Assembly (NCBI GenBank): GCA_021463845.1
Contig: JAJTXV010000001.1
Span: 248,001-312,000, forward strand
From: Anaerolineales bacterium
GTDB lineage: Bacteria > Chloroflexota > Anaerolineae > Anaerolineales > UBA11579
Direction of reading: 5' to 3'
Length of the DNA: 64,000 nucleotides
A program made the position numbers and the translations under genes. A model generated the notes under the pieces. That model did not search any database, was not told the DNA's origin, and saw nothing but the letters and a program-made list of their open reading frames with translations. Of the stretch, positions 17,240 through 25,034 are shown piece by piece. The first letter of the stretch is position 1; each line of letters begins with the position of its first letter.

Positions 17240-17836
17240 ATGTTACAAGTGCAATCGTCTATTTTTTCTCAAACCCTCTCCAGCCGCATATTGGCGCTGG
17301 CCGGCCTCTTGCTGGTTTCGCTGCCGTTGGCGGCGTGCGCCAGCCAAATGCCGATCCTCCCGGAAGGGCAGATCCAGCTGCAGAGCGGCACTCGGGATGT
17401 GGTCCTGGCGGCCGAAAGCCCCACGGCGCGGGCTGTGCTGGATCTGAGCACCGAAGCGGTTGCCACGGAGGCCAGCCAGGCGGCGTTGCCGCCCATCCGC
17501 CCCGGTGATCCAGACTTCCATGCTAGCCATCCGGATGAGTTCATGCTGGCCTCGGGCCGCGTGCAGCTGGTGGAGTTCTTCGCCTATTGGTGCGCAGTGT
17601 GCAAGGCCGTGGCGCCCACGGTGCACGGGCTTGAGAACATGTACAGCGGGGATGTGGCGTTTGTGTACCTGGACCGGGATGACCCGCGCACCCTGCCCAT
17701 CCAGGAGCAGCTCGGCTACACCTACCAGCCACACTTCTTTCTTATCGATGCCAACGGCAGGGTGCTGGGGCAGTGGCGCGGCTATATTGACGGGCCGGAG
17801 CTGCAGCAAGCGCTTGTGGACGCGGTCGAGCAATAA
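17240..17836 (+). CDS. thioredoxin-like lipoprotein
   Basis: 198 residues. A signal peptide ends in lipobox LPLAAC (Cys33), so the protein should be lipid-anchored outside the membrane. After a variable linker the thioredoxin fold begins near 105; the active site is YWCAVCKAV (C118, C121), followed by cis-Pro region YQPHFFLID. WCAVC is not the TrxA WCGPC, and YWC/VC sites are found in thiol-disulfide interchange lipoproteins. ATG 17240 lies 7 nt after a TACTAT box and has no ribosome binding site. Its partner may be the CcdA encoded at 22674. Confidence 0.82.
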   Translation: MLQVQSSIFSQTLSSRILALAGLLLVSLPLAACASQMPILPEGQIQLQSGTRDVVLAAESPTARAVLDLSTEAVATEASQAALPPIRPGDPDFHASHPDEFMLASGRVQLVEFFAYWCAVCKAVAPTVHGLENMYSGDVAFVYLDRDDPRTLPIQEQLGYTYQPHFFLIDANGRVLGQWRGYIDGPELQQALVDAVEQ

Positions 17837-17863
17837 AAATGCCCGCCAATGGCGGGCATTTTT
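17835..17863. terminator. bidirectional-type intrinsic terminator
   Basis: AAAAATGCCCGCC, loop AAT, GGCGGGCATTTTT: a perfect 13-bp stem that starts inside the stop codon of the thioredoxin-like gene. The T-tract abuts the -35 of the next gene. Confidence 0.92.
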
Positions 17864-17890
17864 GATTAATCTGCCCCGTCCGCATACAAT
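17862..17890 (+). promoter_or_regulatory. leaderless promoter of HAD hydrolase gene
   Basis: TTGATT (17862-17867), 17-nt spacer and TACAAT (17885-17890), then 6 nt and the ATG at 17897. The predicted start of transcription coincides with the A of the start codon. The -35 overlaps the last T residues of the preceding terminator. Confidence 0.7.
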
Positions 17891-17896
17891 ACGCCC

Positions 17897-18499
17897 ATGA
17901 CGATCAAAGCCGTGATCTGGGATTTTGGCGGTGTGCTGGTGCGCACCGACCCTGACAACCAGCGGGATGCGCTGGCGGCGCGCCTGGGCCTCACGCGCCA
18001 TGAGTTGGAAGCGCGTGTGTTCGACGGCGAGAACCGCCGCCGGGCACAGATGGGTGGGGTAGATGGCGAGCAGTATCTGCAAGAAGTCGCGGCAGAGTTC
18101 GGCATGAGCGTGGCCGAGCTGCGCGAGACCTTCTTTGGCTCAGACCACCTGGACCATACGCTGATGGCATATATCCGCGGCCTGCGCCCACAGTACAAGA
18201 CTGGCTTGCTGAGCAATGCGATGAACAACCTGCGCGCCGCGCTCACCGCCGACTACCCGATCCTGGATGCTTTTGATGAGGTGATCATTTCAGGCGAGGT
18301 GGGAGTGATGAAGCCGCATCCGGCGATCTACTTGCTGGCCGCCGAGCGTTTGGGCGTGCAGCCGGCTGAAGCCGTCTTTGTGGATGATTTCATCCAGAAT
18401 ACGCGCGGCGCACTGGAGATCGGCATGCAGGCGGTGTTGTTCACCAGCCGCGACCAGACCCTGGCCGATCTACAGACCCTGCTGACCAAATCCCCTTAA
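17897..18499 (+). CDS. HAD-superfamily hydrolase, subfamily IA
   Basis: 200 residues. Motif I is IWDFGGVLVRTD with nucleophile D9; DFGGV instead of DxDGT is common in the YihX/epoxide-hydrolase-like subgroup. A helical cap spans about 20-85, motif II is TGLLSNA, motif III Lys is in VMKPHPAIY, and motif IV is AVFVDDFIQNTRGA. It is likely a phosphatase or dehalogenase for a small metabolite; the substrate cannot be inferred. It is monocistronic, with a leaderless promoter and csoR following with its own promoter. Confidence 0.85.
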   Translation: MTIKAVIWDFGGVLVRTDPDNQRDALAARLGLTRHELEARVFDGENRRRAQMGGVDGEQYLQEVAAEFGMSVAELRETFFGSDHLDHTLMAYIRGLRPQYKTGLLSNAMNNLRAALTADYPILDAFDEVIISGEVGVMKPHPAIYLLAAERLGVQPAEAVFVDDFIQNTRGALEIGMQAVLFTSRDQTLADLQTLLTKSP

Positions 18500-18502
18500 C
18501 CC

Positions 18503-18531
18503 TTGGCACTGGCCTCCTGGAGTGCTATACT
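18503..18531 (+). promoter_or_regulatory. promoter of the copper operon
   Basis: TTGGCA (18503-18508), exactly 17 nt, and extended -10 TGCTATACT (TATACT at 18526-18531). Predicted transcription start is near 18538, inside the CsoR operator. Confidence 0.8.
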
Positions 18532-18534
18532 CCC

Positions 18535-18562
18535 TATACCCACCCCCTGGGGGAGGGGTACA
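18535..18562 (+). promoter_or_regulatory. CsoR operator
   Basis: A GC-rich inverted repeat, TACCCACCCCC (18537-18547) facing GGGGGAGGGGTA (18549-18560), matches the TACCC-n-GGGTA pattern of CsoR sites. It covers the transcription start and reaches the AGGAGG ribosome binding site of csoR, so bound apo-CsoR would block the operon and Cu(I) would release it. Confidence 0.8.
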
Positions 18563-18571
18563 GGAGGCGTA

Positions 18572-18841
18572 ATGAACCGAGAGCGAACCAGCAAACGACT
18601 CAAGACCATTGAAGGCCATGTGCGCGGGATTGAACGCATGGTGGATGAAGGCGCATATTGCATCGACATCATCCGCCAGATCCAGGCCACCCAGGCTGCC
18701 TTGAACAAGGTGAGCCAGATGGTGCTGGAAGAGCACATGCACTCCTGTGTGATCACGGCTGTACGCGGCAATGATGCCGATGAACGCGAGCGCGTGCTGG
18801 CAGAAATTGCCGAAGTCTATCAAGCAGCAACCAAGGTCTAA
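18572..18841 (+). CDS. csoR: copper-sensing repressor CsoR
   Basis: 89 residues, all-helical DUF156 repressor. The Cu(I) ligands C30, H55 and C59 have the same 25- and 4-residue spacing as C36-H61-C65 of Mycobacterium tuberculosis CsoR, so copper sensing is well supported over the formaldehyde-sensing FrmR branch. ATG 18572 follows AGGAGG (18562-18567); an upstream TTG in frame would translate the operator and is rejected. It is first in csoR-copZ-copA and should repress its own operon through the adjacent operator. Confidence 0.95.
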   Translation: MNRERTSKRLKTIEGHVRGIERMVDEGAYCIDIIRQIQATQAALNKVSQMVLEEHMHSCVITAVRGNDADERERVLAEIAEVYQAATKV

Positions 18842-18859
18842 GACCAGAAGGAGTTTCAA

Positions 18860-19063
18860 ATGAACACGATCGTATACAACGTCCCGAAGATCCACTGCGG
18901 CCACTGCACCCAGACCATCGAGAATGAGTTGGGCGAAATGCCTGGCGTGGAAGCCGTCAAGGCCAGCCTGGAGGACAAGAAGGTGATGGTGCGTTTCAGC
19001 GAGCCCGCCACCGAAGATTCAGTGAAAGCCCTGTTGGCCGAGATCAACTACCCGGCCGCCTAA
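18860..19063 (+). CDS. copZ: copper chaperone CopZ
   Basis: 67 residues, a single heavy-metal-associated domain. The Cu(I) site is HCGHC (C13, C16), with the ferredoxin-like beta-alpha-beta-beta-alpha-beta pattern over the whole length. It carries Cu(I) to CopA and can donate it to CsoR. GAAGGAG precedes the ATG. It lies 18 nt after csoR and 20 nt before copA. Confidence 0.95.
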   Translation: MNTIVYNVPKIHCGHCTQTIENELGEMPGVEAVKASLEDKKVMVRFSEPATEDSVKALLAEINYPAA

Positions 19064-19083
19064 GCATTACGAAGGAGCCAGCA

Positions 19084-21501
19084 ATGGCCATTGCAAGCAA
19101 GCAATACAACCTGCCCATCCTGGGGATGACCTGCGCCAACTGTGTATCCACAGTGGAGCGCAATCTGTACAAGGTGCCTGGCGTCTCGCACGCCAGCGTC
19201 AACTTGTCCAACGAGCGCGCCGCGGTGGAGTTTGACCCGGCGCAGGCAGACTTGCAGGCCATGCTGACGCGCATTCGCAAAGCTGGCTACGACGTAGCCA
19301 GCGGTGAAGCGCGGCTGCAGGTGCAGCATCTGCATGACCCTGCGGATGCCCGCCGCCTGGAGGTTGCGTTGAGCGCGCTGGAAGGAGTGCTGGAAGCCAA
19401 CACTAACCTGGTGACCGGCGAAGCGCGCATTCTCTATGTGCCAACGGTCACCAGTGAGGCTGAGCTGCGGGCCGCCGCAGCCCAGGCCGGCTTTGAGCTG
19501 GCCGCGGCCCCGGCGGGCGAGGATGTTGAAGCCGGCGTGCGCCGCAGCGAGATCGAGAAGCAGCGCAACCTGATGTGGTTCAGCGTGCTGTTCACGCTGC
19601 CGCTGTTCATCCTCTCGATGGGGCGTGACTTTGGCTTGTTCGGCCACTGGGCGCATGCCGCCTGGGTGGACTGGCTGTTCTTTGTGCTGGCCACGCCGGT
19701 GCAGTTCATCGCCGGCTGGAGCTACTATGTCAACGGCTTCAAGTCGCTGCGCAACGGCAGCGCCAATATGGATGTGTTGGTGGCGCTCGGTTCCTCCGTG
19801 GCGTACTTCTACTCAGTGGCTTTGCTGTTGGGCTTGTTCAGCGGCCACGGCTACTTTGAAACCTCGGCCACCATCATCACGCTCATCCGGGTAGGCAAGT
19901 ACCTGGAAGTGAATGCGCGCGGCCGCACCGGCGACGCCATTCGCAAACTGGTAGGTTTGCAGCCCAAGCTCGCCCGCGTGCTGCGCGGCGGGCAGGAGAT
20001 CGAAATTCCAAGCGCTGACGTGCTGGTCGGTGACCAGGTGGTGGTGCGGCCCGGCGAAAAATTCCCGGCGGACGGCCGCGTAATTGAGGGCCACAGCGCG
20101 GCGGACGAATCTATGATCAGCGGCGAATCGATGCCGGTGAGCAAGACCCCGGGCGACGAAGTCATCGGCGCCACGCTTAACAAGCAGGGCCGCATCGTGT
20201 TCGAGGCCACCAAGGTGGGCAAAACCACCGCGCTGGCCCAGATCGTGCGCCTGGTGGAGAACGCCCAGAGCACCCGCCCGCCGATCCAGAAGCTGGGCGA
20301 CCGCATCTCTGAGATCTTTGTGCCAGTGGTGATCCTGATCGCCACACTCACATTCCTGGCTTGGTACTTTGTGTTCCCGGCCAGCGCACCGGACGCCACA
20401 CTGACCCGCGCCCTGATCAACACGGCCGCGGTGCTGCTGATCGCCTGCCCGTGCGCCATGGGCCTGGCCACCCCCACGGCGGTGATGGTGGGCAGTGGCC
20501 GCGGCGCTGAAATGGGCGTGTTGATCAAATCCGGCGAGGCGCTGGAGCGTGCCTCCGGCATCTCTACGATCTTGCTGGATAAGACCGGCACGCTGACCCG
20601 CGGCCAGCCCGCGTTGACCGATATTCTGCTGGCTGAGGGCCAACAGGAAGATGAATTCCTGCGCCTGGCTGCCAGTGTGGAGCATGCTAGCGAGCACCCG
20701 CTGGGCGAAGCGATCGTGGCGGCGGCCAACGCGCGCGAGCTGGCGCTGGCCACGCCGGCCAGCTTTGAAGCGCTGACCGGCCGCGGCGTGGCTGCCGTAG
20801 TGGGCGGGGCGCAAGTGCTGATCGGCAACCGGCGCCTGATGGACGAGCGCGGGATCGCACTGGGCAGCCTGGCCAGCGCGGCGGAAAGCCTGCACGCCGA
20901 TGGCAAGACCGCCATCTACGTAACGGTCGACGGCAAACTGGCCGGAGTGCTGGCGGTGGCCGATACGCTGAAGGACAACGCCAAAGAAGTCATCGATAGC
21001 CTGCACCGCATGGGCTTGAAGGTGGGCATGATCACGGGCGATGCGCGTGGCGTGGCGGATGCCGTGGCCCGCCAACTAAGCCTGGACTACGTGCTGGCCG
21101 AAGTGCTGCCGGAGCAAAAAGCCGCCGAGGTGACCAAGCTGCAGGCAGACGGGCACAAGGTAGCCATGGTGGGCGACGGCATCAACGACGCGCCGGCCCT
21201 GGCGCTGGCCGATCTGGGCATTGCCATCGGCACCGGGACGGATGTGGCCATGGCCACTGCGCCGGTGGTGCTGATGACCGATGACCTGCGCGGCGTGCCC
21301 AAGGCGATCGCGCTCTCCAAGCGCACCTTGAGCACCATCCGCCAGAATTTGTTCTGGGCGTTCATCTACAACATTCTGCTCATCCCGGCGGCGGCGCTCG
21401 GCTTCCTGAGCCCGATCCTGGCGGCAGGCGCCATGGCGCTCAGCGACATCTTCGTGATCGGCAACAGCCTGCGCCTGCGCAAGACTCCGCTCAAGGTCTA
21501 G
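19084..21501 (+). CDS. copA: Cu(I)-exporting P1B-type ATPase
   Basis: 805 residues. It carries an N-terminal metal-binding domain with GMTCANC (C17, C20), then a second ferredoxin-like domain (about 78-150) with no CxxC. The transport core has CPC (455-457) in the membrane, phosphorylated D499 in DKTGTLTRG, an HP motif (SEHPLGEA), and hinge GDGINDAPALALAD. It pumps Cu(I) out of the cytoplasm. It ends the copper operon; no terminator is obvious before the next leaderless promoter. Only the missing ligands in the second domain are unusual. Confidence 0.96.
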   Translation: MAIASKQYNLPILGMTCANCVSTVERNLYKVPGVSHASVNLSNERAAVEFDPAQADLQAMLTRIRKAGYDVASGEARLQVQHLHDPADARRLEVALSALEGVLEANTNLVTGEARILYVPTVTSEAELRAAAAQAGFELAAAPAGEDVEAGVRRSEIEKQRNLMWFSVLFTLPLFILSMGRDFGLFGHWAHAAWVDWLFFVLATPVQFIAGWSYYVNGFKSLRNGSANMDVLVALGSSVAYFYSVALLLGLFSGHGYFETSATIITLIRVGKYLEVNARGRTGDAIRKLVGLQPKLARVLRGGQEIEIPSADVLVGDQVVVRPGEKFPADGRVIEGHSAADESMISGESMPVSKTPGDEVIGATLNKQGRIVFEATKVGKTTALAQIVRLVENAQSTRPPIQKLGDRISEIFVPVVILIATLTFLAWYFVFPASAPDATLTRALINTAAVLLIACPCAMGLATPTAVMVGSGRGAEMGVLIKSGEALERASGISTILLDKTGTLTRGQPALTDILLAEGQQEDEFLRLAASVEHASEHPLGEAIVAAANARELALATPASFEALTGRGVAAVVGGAQVLIGNRRLMDERGIALGSLASAAESLHADGKTAIYVTVDGKLAGVLAVADTLKDNAKEVIDSLHRMGLKVGMITGDARGVADAVARQLSLDYVLAEVLPEQKAAEVTKLQADGHKVAMVGDGINDAPALALADLGIAIGTGTDVAMATAPVVLMTDDLRGVPKAIALSKRTLSTIRQNLFWAFIYNILLIPAAALGFLSPILAAGAMALSDIFVIGNSLRLRKTPLKV

Positions 21502-21517
21502 CAGTCCGCTCGGCTCA

Positions 21518-21545
21518 TTTGGGTTTCATGCTGCCGCGATAAAAT
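21518..21545 (+). promoter_or_regulatory. leaderless promoter of the L,D-transpeptidase gene
   Basis: TTTGGG (21518-21523), 16-nt spacer and TAAAAT (21540-21545), then 6 nt to the ATG at 21552. No ribosome binding site is present between them. Confidence 0.55.
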
Positions 21546-21551
21546 ACCGCC

Positions 21552-22667
21552 ATGTCCAAGCCATCCCCACTAAGCAGACGAGATTTTCTGAAACTTGGCA
21601 GCCTGGGTCTGGGCGCCGCGGCCCTTGGGCCGTTGGCCGGCCCCGGCTTGAAGGTGAACCCGCGCTATTTGCTCCAAGAGCCGTTTCCGCAGGCCGAGCG
21701 CCTGGGCCGCGTGGTGGAGGAGCTGGACCGCTTCGTCTATGTGCGCGCCGCCCCCAGCCGCGAAGCGGCTGAGGTCGGCCAACTCATGGGTGATGCGGTG
21801 GTGCCGTGGATCCGCGAAGTGGTGGGCAGCGCCAGCGGCCTGCGCAACCAGCGCTGGATCGAAACCCCCCAAGGGTATGTGTGGGCGCCGTTCCTGCAAC
21901 CCGTCAAGAACATTGTCAATACGCCGATCACCTCACTACCGGATTACGGCGGCGGCCCAGGCATGTGGATGGAAGTGACCCAGCCGTACGTGGAAGTACA
22001 GTTGGCGAATGCCAGCGCGCCGTACGGGCACCGCATCCGCTTCCTGGTGCAGAGCAATTGGCCCATCCGTCTGTATTATGGGCAAGTGATGTGGGTGGAT
22101 GAGATCCGCACCAACGGTGCCGGTGAAGTTGAATACCATGTCTATGACCTATACGGCAGCCTGGGCGATCATTTCTGGGCTCCGGCGCATGCCTTCAAGC
22201 CCATTCTTCCCGAGGACATCGCACCCATCTCGCCTGAGGTGGAGAACAAAGAGCTGGTCATCAACATTGCCCGCCAGACCATGTCCTGTTATGAGGATGG
22301 GCGTGAGGTGTACTTTAGCCGCGTCTCCACCGGGCGCGATGATGAAAATGGAGTGGGGTTCACGCCGGTAAGTGATTACCTGCGCGTGTACATGAAGTAC
22401 ATCTCGACCACCATGACCGGCGGCACCTCCGGCGCAGGGTATGACCTGGCCGGCATTGGCTGGTGCACCTTCATCGCTACGGGCGGCATCGCCGTGCACA
22501 CCTGCTATTGGCACAACAACTATGGCGAGCGCACTTCGGCCGGCTGCATCAACGCCACACAGGACGACGCCAAGTTCATCTTCCGCTGGACCGCGCCGCA
22601 GGTTGAGTACTTCCCTGGCAAGATCGACCAGGTGGCGGGCACCAGTGTGCGCGTCGTGCAAGGCTAA
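21552..22667 (+). CDS. Tat-exported L,D-transpeptidase (YkuD family)
   Basis: 371 residues. The N-terminus has a twin-arginine signal, LSRRDFLKLG followed by a hydrophobic Gly/Ala-rich stretch. Residues about 60-120 look like an SH3-type domain. The C-terminal YkuD domain (from ENKELVINIARQTMSCYEDG) carries the active site H316 and C332 in the H-x15-C region, with SAGCIN. Such enzymes form 3-3 peptide cross-links in peptidoglycan or attach proteins to it. Tat export implies folding before export. ccdA follows after 6 nt, perhaps tying active-site Cys reduction to CcdA/TlpA (inference). Confidence 0.88.
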   Translation: MSKPSPLSRRDFLKLGSLGLGAAALGPLAGPGLKVNPRYLLQEPFPQAERLGRVVEELDRFVYVRAAPSREAAEVGQLMGDAVVPWIREVVGSASGLRNQRWIETPQGYVWAPFLQPVKNIVNTPITSLPDYGGGPGMWMEVTQPYVEVQLANASAPYGHRIRFLVQSNWPIRLYYGQVMWVDEIRTNGAGEVEYHVYDLYGSLGDHFWAPAHAFKPILPEDIAPISPEVENKELVINIARQTMSCYEDGREVYFSRVSTGRDDENGVGFTPVSDYLRVYMKYISTTMTGGTSGAGYDLAGIGWCTFIATGGIAVHTCYWHNNYGERTSAGCINATQDDAKFIFRWTAPQVEYFPGKIDQVAGTSVRVVQG

Positions 22668-22673
22668 GCCGGC

Positions 22674-23564
22674 ATGATCCCGGCGCCCAGCATCGGGTTG
22701 GCCTTCCTGGCTGGGTTGGCTTCCTTTCTCTCCCCCTGTGTTTTTGCGCTTGTGCCCGTGTATGTGGGCTATCTGAATGGCCGGGTTGCCGGCAGCCAGG
22801 AAGAGCCGGATACATGGCGCAGTTTCTTGCATGGCCTGGCGTTTGTGCTGGGCTTTAGTCTTGTTTTTATCCTGCTGGGTTTATTTTCAGCCGCGTTGGG
22901 GCAATTCCTGTTCTCGTTCACGCGTCTGCTTTCGCAGGTAGGCGGCGTCATTGTGATTCTGTTTGGTTTGCATCTCAGCGGCATATTGCGTATTCGCTGG
23001 CTGGATTATGAGCTACGCGCCCAGGCCAGCCTGCAGTCGCAGCGTGGCTATGTATCCTCGGCCATGATGGGCGTGTTCTTCTCGGCTGGGTGGGTGCCGT
23101 GCGTGGGGCCGGTGCTGGGCTCGATACTGACCCTGGCCTTCAACAGCGCTGAGTTAAGCCAGGGCGCAGTGCTGCTGAGCGCGTACTCCGCCGGGCTGGC
23201 CATCCCGTTTCTGGTGGCGGCCACCCAAGTGAGCTGGATCAGCAACATTGTGCGCCGCTACGCGCGGCTGAGCCACTATGTGGAGCGCGCCACCGGCGTG
23301 GTGCTGATTGCGCTGGGCATCCTGCTGTTGAGTGGACGTTTTCAAACGCTGGCCAGCCTCGGATTCTTTTTCACTACATTTGAGGAAGGTCGCATTGGCC
23401 TGCACATGCTGCTGACCATCCTGGCCAGCTTGCTGCTGGGCCTTGGCGCCGGCGCGCTGGCCCAGCGCCGCGGTCTGCCCTTTGCGCAGTGGTGGTTCAT
23501 TGGCGGCGGCGCCAGCCTGGCGCTGATCGTGGCGCTGTATGCGCTGGGCGTGCTCAGCCTATGA
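22674..23564 (+). CDS. ccdA: CcdA/DsbD-type transmembrane thiol transporter
   Basis: 296 residues and about seven helices. The two redox cysteines lie in LASFLSPCVFALVPVY and SAGWVPCVGPVLGS, the paired SPC and PC motifs of CcdA. It passes electrons from cytoplasmic thioredoxin to extracytoplasmic thiol proteins. Its stop overlaps the start of the TlpA-like lipoprotein (ATGA), giving a donor-acceptor pair. There are no cytochrome c assembly genes nearby, so general thiol reduction is as likely as cytochrome maturation. Confidence 0.9.
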   Translation: MIPAPSIGLAFLAGLASFLSPCVFALVPVYVGYLNGRVAGSQEEPDTWRSFLHGLAFVLGFSLVFILLGLFSAALGQFLFSFTRLLSQVGGVIVILFGLHLSGILRIRWLDYELRAQASLQSQRGYVSSAMMGVFFSAGWVPCVGPVLGSILTLAFNSAELSQGAVLLSAYSAGLAIPFLVAATQVSWISNIVRRYARLSHYVERATGVVLIALGILLLSGRFQTLASLGFFFTTFEEGRIGLHMLLTILASLLLGLGAGALAQRRGLPFAQWWFIGGGASLALIVALYALGVLSL

Positions 23565-24043
23565 AGGCGCGTACGGCGCTGTTGGCCTGTGGCCTGCTGC
23601 TAGGCGCCTGCAGCGCACTGCAAGGCCCGCAGCCTGTGGTGGGCGCGCAGGCGCCTGACTTTACGCTACCCGGGCTGGATGGCGAGCCGGTGCGCTTGAG
23701 CGAGCTGCGTGGCCAGCGCGTGCTGCTTAATTTTTGGGCCACCTGGTGCGGCCCGTGCCGCCAGGAGATGCCCGCCATCCAGGCACGCTATAATCACGGC
23801 GACTTTGCCGTGCTGGCCGTGGATTTTGGCGAGACGCGGGCACAGGTGCAGAACTTCATCGATGAAATTGGGGTGGATCTGCCGATCGTGCTGGATGCGG
23901 ATGGCAGCGTGCAGGAGTTGTATCGGGTGCGCGGCTATCCCACCACATTCTTCATTGACGCCCAGGGTGTCATCCGCTTCTTTCACATTGGCGAGATGAG
24001 CACCGAAGACATTGACAATTACCTGAAACAAATGGAACCCTAG
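23561..24043 (+). CDS. TlpA/ResA-like thioredoxin lipoprotein
   Basis: 160 residues. Lipobox LLLGAC (Cys17) follows a short signal. The AhpC/TSA-type thioredoxin domain (APDFTLPGLDGEPVRLSEL) has active site WATWCGPCRQEM (C63, C66) and cis-Pro region GYPTTFFID. It is anchored outside the membrane and probably reduced by CcdA. Start ATG 23561 overlaps the ccdA stop; an in-frame start at 23489 lies inside ccdA and is rejected. Confidence 0.9.
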   Translation: MKARTALLACGLLLGACSALQGPQPVVGAQAPDFTLPGLDGEPVRLSELRGQRVLLNFWATWCGPCRQEMPAIQARYNHGDFAVLAVDFGETRAQVQNFIDEIGVDLPIVLDADGSVQELYRVRGYPTTFFIDAQGVIRFFHIGEMSTEDIDNYLKQMEP

Positions 24044-24047
24044 CCGC

Positions 24048-25034
24048 ATGATCACTGTAACTCTGTACACGAAAGACAACTGCTCGCTGTGCGAGACCGC
24101 CAAGCAGGACCTGCAAGCCCTGCAGGAAAAGATCCCGCATACCCTTGCGCTGGTGAATATTGAAGAAGATCCTGACCTGAAGGTTGCCTATGGCACCCGC
24201 GTGCCGGTGGTGCAGGTTGGCCCCTATGTTGTCGAAGCCCCCTTTGACCGCCGCAAATTGGAGATGACCATGGCCGCAGCCCGAGACCGCGCTGAACAGA
24301 TCGAAGGCGACCCCAAGTATGACAAGCGCAAAGCGCGCAGCGCGAAGGTCACCGGGTCTGACCGCCTGGCCCACTTCCTGGGCCGCCACTATCTTGCGCT
24401 GCTGAACCTGATCGTATTCCTGTATGTAGGCTTGCCGTTCCTGGCCCCCGTGTTGATGAACGCCGGCTATCCCGGCCTGGCGCGCCCGATCTATTCAACC
24501 TATGGCGCGGTGTGCCACCAGATGGCGTACCGCTCCTGGTTCTTGTTTGGCGACCAGCCGGTGTACCCGCGCGAGGCGGCTGGCATGGAGGGCTATGTCA
24601 GCTATGAGGCGGTGACTGGCCTGAACGGGGAGGATATGCTCTCGGCCCGCCGCTTTATTGGTGACGAGCAGGTGGGTTACAAAGTGGCTTTCTGCCAGCG
24701 GGATGTGGCTATTTATGGAGCGATCCTGGTGTTTGGCTTACTGTATGCAGCCACTGGCCGGCGCATCAAGCCTCTGCACTGGATGCTGTGGATCGCTATC
24801 GGCTTTATACCGATCGGCCTGGACGGTTTCAGCCAACTGCTCAGCCAGATCCCGGGTTGGAGCTTCTGGGAGTACCGCGAAAGCACGCCCTTGCTGCGCA
24901 CGCTGACCGGCGCCATTTTTGGCTTCACCACGGCTTGGTTTGGCATTCCGCTGCTGGAAGAATCGTTCCAGGATGTGCGCGTGCAAACCGCCTCCAAGAA
25001 AGCGCGCATCGCAAGCTCCAAGAACGAAGACTAA
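24048..25034 (+). CDS. glutaredoxin-like domain fused to DUF2085 membrane protein
   Basis: 328 residues. Residues 1-78 are a glutaredoxin-like fold with NCSLCETAK (C12, C15) and cis-Pro region TRVPVVQVGP. After a charged linker, residues about 110-310 form a membrane domain with about four helices. YGAVCHQMAYRSWFLFG, AFCQRDVAIYGA and IPIGLDGFSQLL match DUF2085, whose conserved Cys, His and Asp hint at metal or redox chemistry. It is followed by a basic tail. It begins 4 nt after the tlpA-like gene and looks like a further member of the thiol-redox operon. The fused architecture suggests the soluble domain serves the membrane domain. Confidence 0.8.
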   Translation: MITVTLYTKDNCSLCETAKQDLQALQEKIPHTLALVNIEEDPDLKVAYGTRVPVVQVGPYVVEAPFDRRKLEMTMAAARDRAEQIEGDPKYDKRKARSAKVTGSDRLAHFLGRHYLALLNLIVFLYVGLPFLAPVLMNAGYPGLARPIYSTYGAVCHQMAYRSWFLFGDQPVYPREAAGMEGYVSYEAVTGLNGEDMLSARRFIGDEQVGYKVAFCQRDVAIYGAILVFGLLYAATGRRIKPLHWMLWIAIGFIPIGLDGFSQLLSQIPGWSFWEYRESTPLLRTLTGAIFGFTTAWFGIPLLEESFQDVRVQTASKKARIASSKNED

